Source of the DNA: Rhynchopus sp. YZ270_cl-10
Taxonomy: Eukaryota > Euglenozoa > Diplonemea > Diplonemida > Diplonemidae
Direction of reading: 5' to 3'
NCBI GenBank assembly: GCA_964035575.1
Contig: OZ037883.1
Location: forward strand, 186,001 to 250,000
Length of the DNA: 64,000 bases
The notes under the pieces were generated by a model, which had not been told where the DNA came from, made no database searches, and was given only the letters and a program-made list of their open reading frames with translations. The first letter of the stretch is position 1; each line of letters begins with the position of its first letter. Shown here piece by piece: positions 63,401-64,000 of this stretch. The translations under genes were made by a program, and so were the position numbers.

Positions 63401-63468
63401 GCAGTATTGTCCACAATGCCCAACCGACGCAGCCATTTCCAGTCCTCGTAGCTTACTGTTAGCTCCAT
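60454..63468 (-). CDS. CH-like domain protein with long acidic repeat tail, 1004 aa
   Basis: Single exon, ATG 63468, a few bases after a pyrimidine-rich CTCTACCCAG. The first ~135 residues are helical, and RLFNWNVLSQGFHELGFRIS then IVSGDAEAVGVFLNDLRRFL resemble the NWxxLxxxxxxLGxxxxxxxIxxxxxGAIxxLLxxL pattern of calponin-homology-type domains of the CLAMP/SPATA4 group, suggesting microtubule or axoneme binding. A Ser/Pro linker (~140-260) and a short coiled coil (EVLAEEERVLRSQLQKKAEL) follow. Past ~340 the protein is acidic and disordered, with a (GluAla)n tract of about 22 dipeptides from a TCTGCC hexamer array, and about 11 Gly-Glu-Ala repeats from a GCCAGCTTC array. These microsatellite expansions also keep other frames open. 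No introns were seen. Confidence 0.8.
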   Translation of the reverse strand: MELTVSYEDWKWLRRLGIVDNTACKNPALVEGCKSPLSHDNIALTQVHAGLLITGIHFYRILVFYARRMRITLGGTQLRSRGTLQNRLFNWNVLSQGFHELGFRISYDFKTRIVSGDAEAVGVFLNDLRRFLAEEKKPEVSDAPSYMGPTNSLLASATPQPWASSTKEVLESHRTFWRANKDVMKHGLTPSTTPTQSAALPPLKSAPMHEGSPMKGFDPAFNTAYHDVAQFLAPSPQKSLGGMSSTAIGLGGMIPPPCLSQPLSALSKPHRVAQGVLKASSNAKQVGGGFACGLYSLDPEVLAEEERVLRSQLQKKAELVQQATSVSSVSMMNGIEAVPQETRRKKRKKRHTEPNTNTNTNIITDKPAVMDLNDESTEENSVLIADDSNILCESTASGQGYTAHDDNTLCDNATDTTPEHNAAPSETHTASALTDTRPASTTSEHIPTEETEETLPDTTPDTTPIEENEREEDPENTASHPPNDSAEGTNEKTEETEAEAEAEAEAEAEAEAEAEAEAEAEAEAEAEAEAEAEAEAEAEADHKDDLPEGDNAPPAEETSVAEGAERETGSDKDVEGPEATEGDAEALTAPEKVTDEEESVGEAQVPPNAVDVPVTPDVVPEEDTADAAPDATALPSEALPGDVDDTVAPEIDVADVEEREGEGERAEEGVATPLQAKETGEEEAEVLRDGDGGGGDVVEGEVHAEGGRDVEVAGDEDGVDVPESAVEGVGDGVERVDEAGEAGEAGEAGEAGEAGEAGEAGEAGEAGEAGEAGTTADVDAADAVDATEDKTPKEEEEEEGLGGDTAEAEADAEAEPTQADGDEVPAVDSPENTDNVPADTEVLETPEVLDDTEGVEKDAPPSDPIEQSEPPDQPIEPATDAPEDINDSDAESTHIAVDDPEHGDVVSAAEETGLDPDAVTPQAPQGEASAREEDSDGPGSPVSQEEQEDGDALRVEPEPEAISDIESATPPMTPPGKREAPPESLSSASPPGTPPFSGDPVELS
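61150..61257. repeat. Coding 9-mer array (GCCAGCTTC)n
   Basis: About 12 copies in the coding region of the CH-like gene, giving tandem Gly-Glu-Ala (minus strand). Confidence 0.95.
61848..61981. repeat. Coding hexamer array (TCTGCC)n
   Basis: About 22 uninterrupted copies, giving tandem Glu-Ala on the minus strand of the CH-like gene. Likely length-polymorphic. Confidence 0.95.
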
Positions 63469-64000
63469 TTCCTGGGTAGAGGGGTGGTGGTGGATGGGTG
63501 GGTGGTGTGGGTGGTGTGGGTGGGTGGGGGAATTGAAAGGGGAGGGGGGAAAGGGACAGTGTTGTGTTGTGTTGTGTTGTGTTGTCTACTCAATGCTCTA
63601 TTTGGGTTTTTTTATTTGGAGGGAAAAAATAACTAAAATGTCCAGCCAAATAAGAAGATTGCGGATCTTGCTTTTGTTGTCCTTTTCTTCTAAACACACT
63701 GTGTGTTTGCTTTTTGTGTGACATAAAATACACAGCGTAGTCCTATCGTGACTACTGGAAAATGACTAGTCATATGTATGACAACTGGATGACTACTGGA
63801 AAATATGAACACACCCCACACCCCCCTTCCCCATTTACTTTCTTAAGCAAAGTCAATTGGCTCAACCATCACACAACGAAGCGCGATGAGGAAAAAAACG
63901 GATTTAACTTTTATTGTTCAAGAATGCGCCCCCTTTTGGGACTTTGCATTCTGCGACAAAAAAAATAAATGTTTCCGCCCTCTACGCGCCACCGCTGGCC
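63469..64000. other. Right edge, non-coding
   Basis: Pyrimidine-rich stretch upstream of the CH-like gene (on its sense strand), then A/T-rich DNA with a GTTGT pentamer array around 63561-63585. No gene is seen. Confidence 0.6.

Overview
This is a nuclear window from a eukaryotic microbe. It has spliceosomal introns, a giant-domain signalling repertoire (Cache/HAMP and multi-pass adenylate cyclases, a NEK-type kinase, a kinesin-like coiled-coil protein), standard stop codons (TAG, TGA and TAA all occur) and AT-rich intergenic DNA full of long T and A runs between GC-richer coding blocks. All 14 well-supported protein genes lie on the minus strand. Five of them are multi-exon coiled-coil, WD40 or low-complexity cytoskeletal-type genes. 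Same-strand packing, trypanosomatid-like cyclase catalytic blocks and strong pyrimidine/AG acceptors just upstream of several ATGs fit a flagellate protist, possibly Euglenozoa of diplonemid type. The species call is inference only; abundant GTATG-type cis introns argue against a trypanosomatid.

Layout. 0-3.4 kb: a plus-strand low-complexity ORF and repeat-rich intergenic DNA. 3.4-15 kb: adenylate cyclase 1 (2 exons), a WD40 protein (3 exons), two coiled-coil/disordered proteins (4 and 3 exons), and a frameshifted GC-rich plus-strand gene remnant at 10.1-10.65 kb. 15-21.5 kb: no genes; a truncated tRNA-like sequence, a 2962-bp terminal-inverted-repeat element with a second 842-bp element nested in it, and an ACAGT microsatellite. 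21.5-35 kb: adenylate cyclase 2, a MIB/HERC2-domain protein, a secreted animal-type transglutaminase and a NEK-like kinase. 35-38.7 kb: homopolymer-rich DNA. 38.7-42 kb: a kinesin-like gene whose motor has lost its nucleotide-binding motifs. 42-46 kb: a 1479-bp Mutator-like element with 9-bp target-site duplications (TSDs). 46-50.6 kb: a P-loop GTPase-like protein and a secreted GH18 chitinase-like enzyme. 50.6-53.9 kb: composite repeats ending in an 857-bp hAT-like element. 54-63.5 kb: a membrane-anchored protein with an ADP-ribosyltransferase-like segment, a 3-exon disordered protein and a CH-like protein with a very long acidic repeat tail.

The most unusual signal is not a protein. Several families of short hairpins (about 30-80 bp) recur dozens of times between genes and inside introns. 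Within a family the flanks and loop stay constant while the stem sequence changes on both arms, which is the pattern expected of selected RNA or DNA secondary structure or of hairpin MITEs. The two cyclases share a C-terminal second cyclase-homology module without catalytic residues, and so probably act in the same cAMP signalling branch with different sensors. Intron positions below come from reading frame plus GT..AG sites and were not checked against transcripts.
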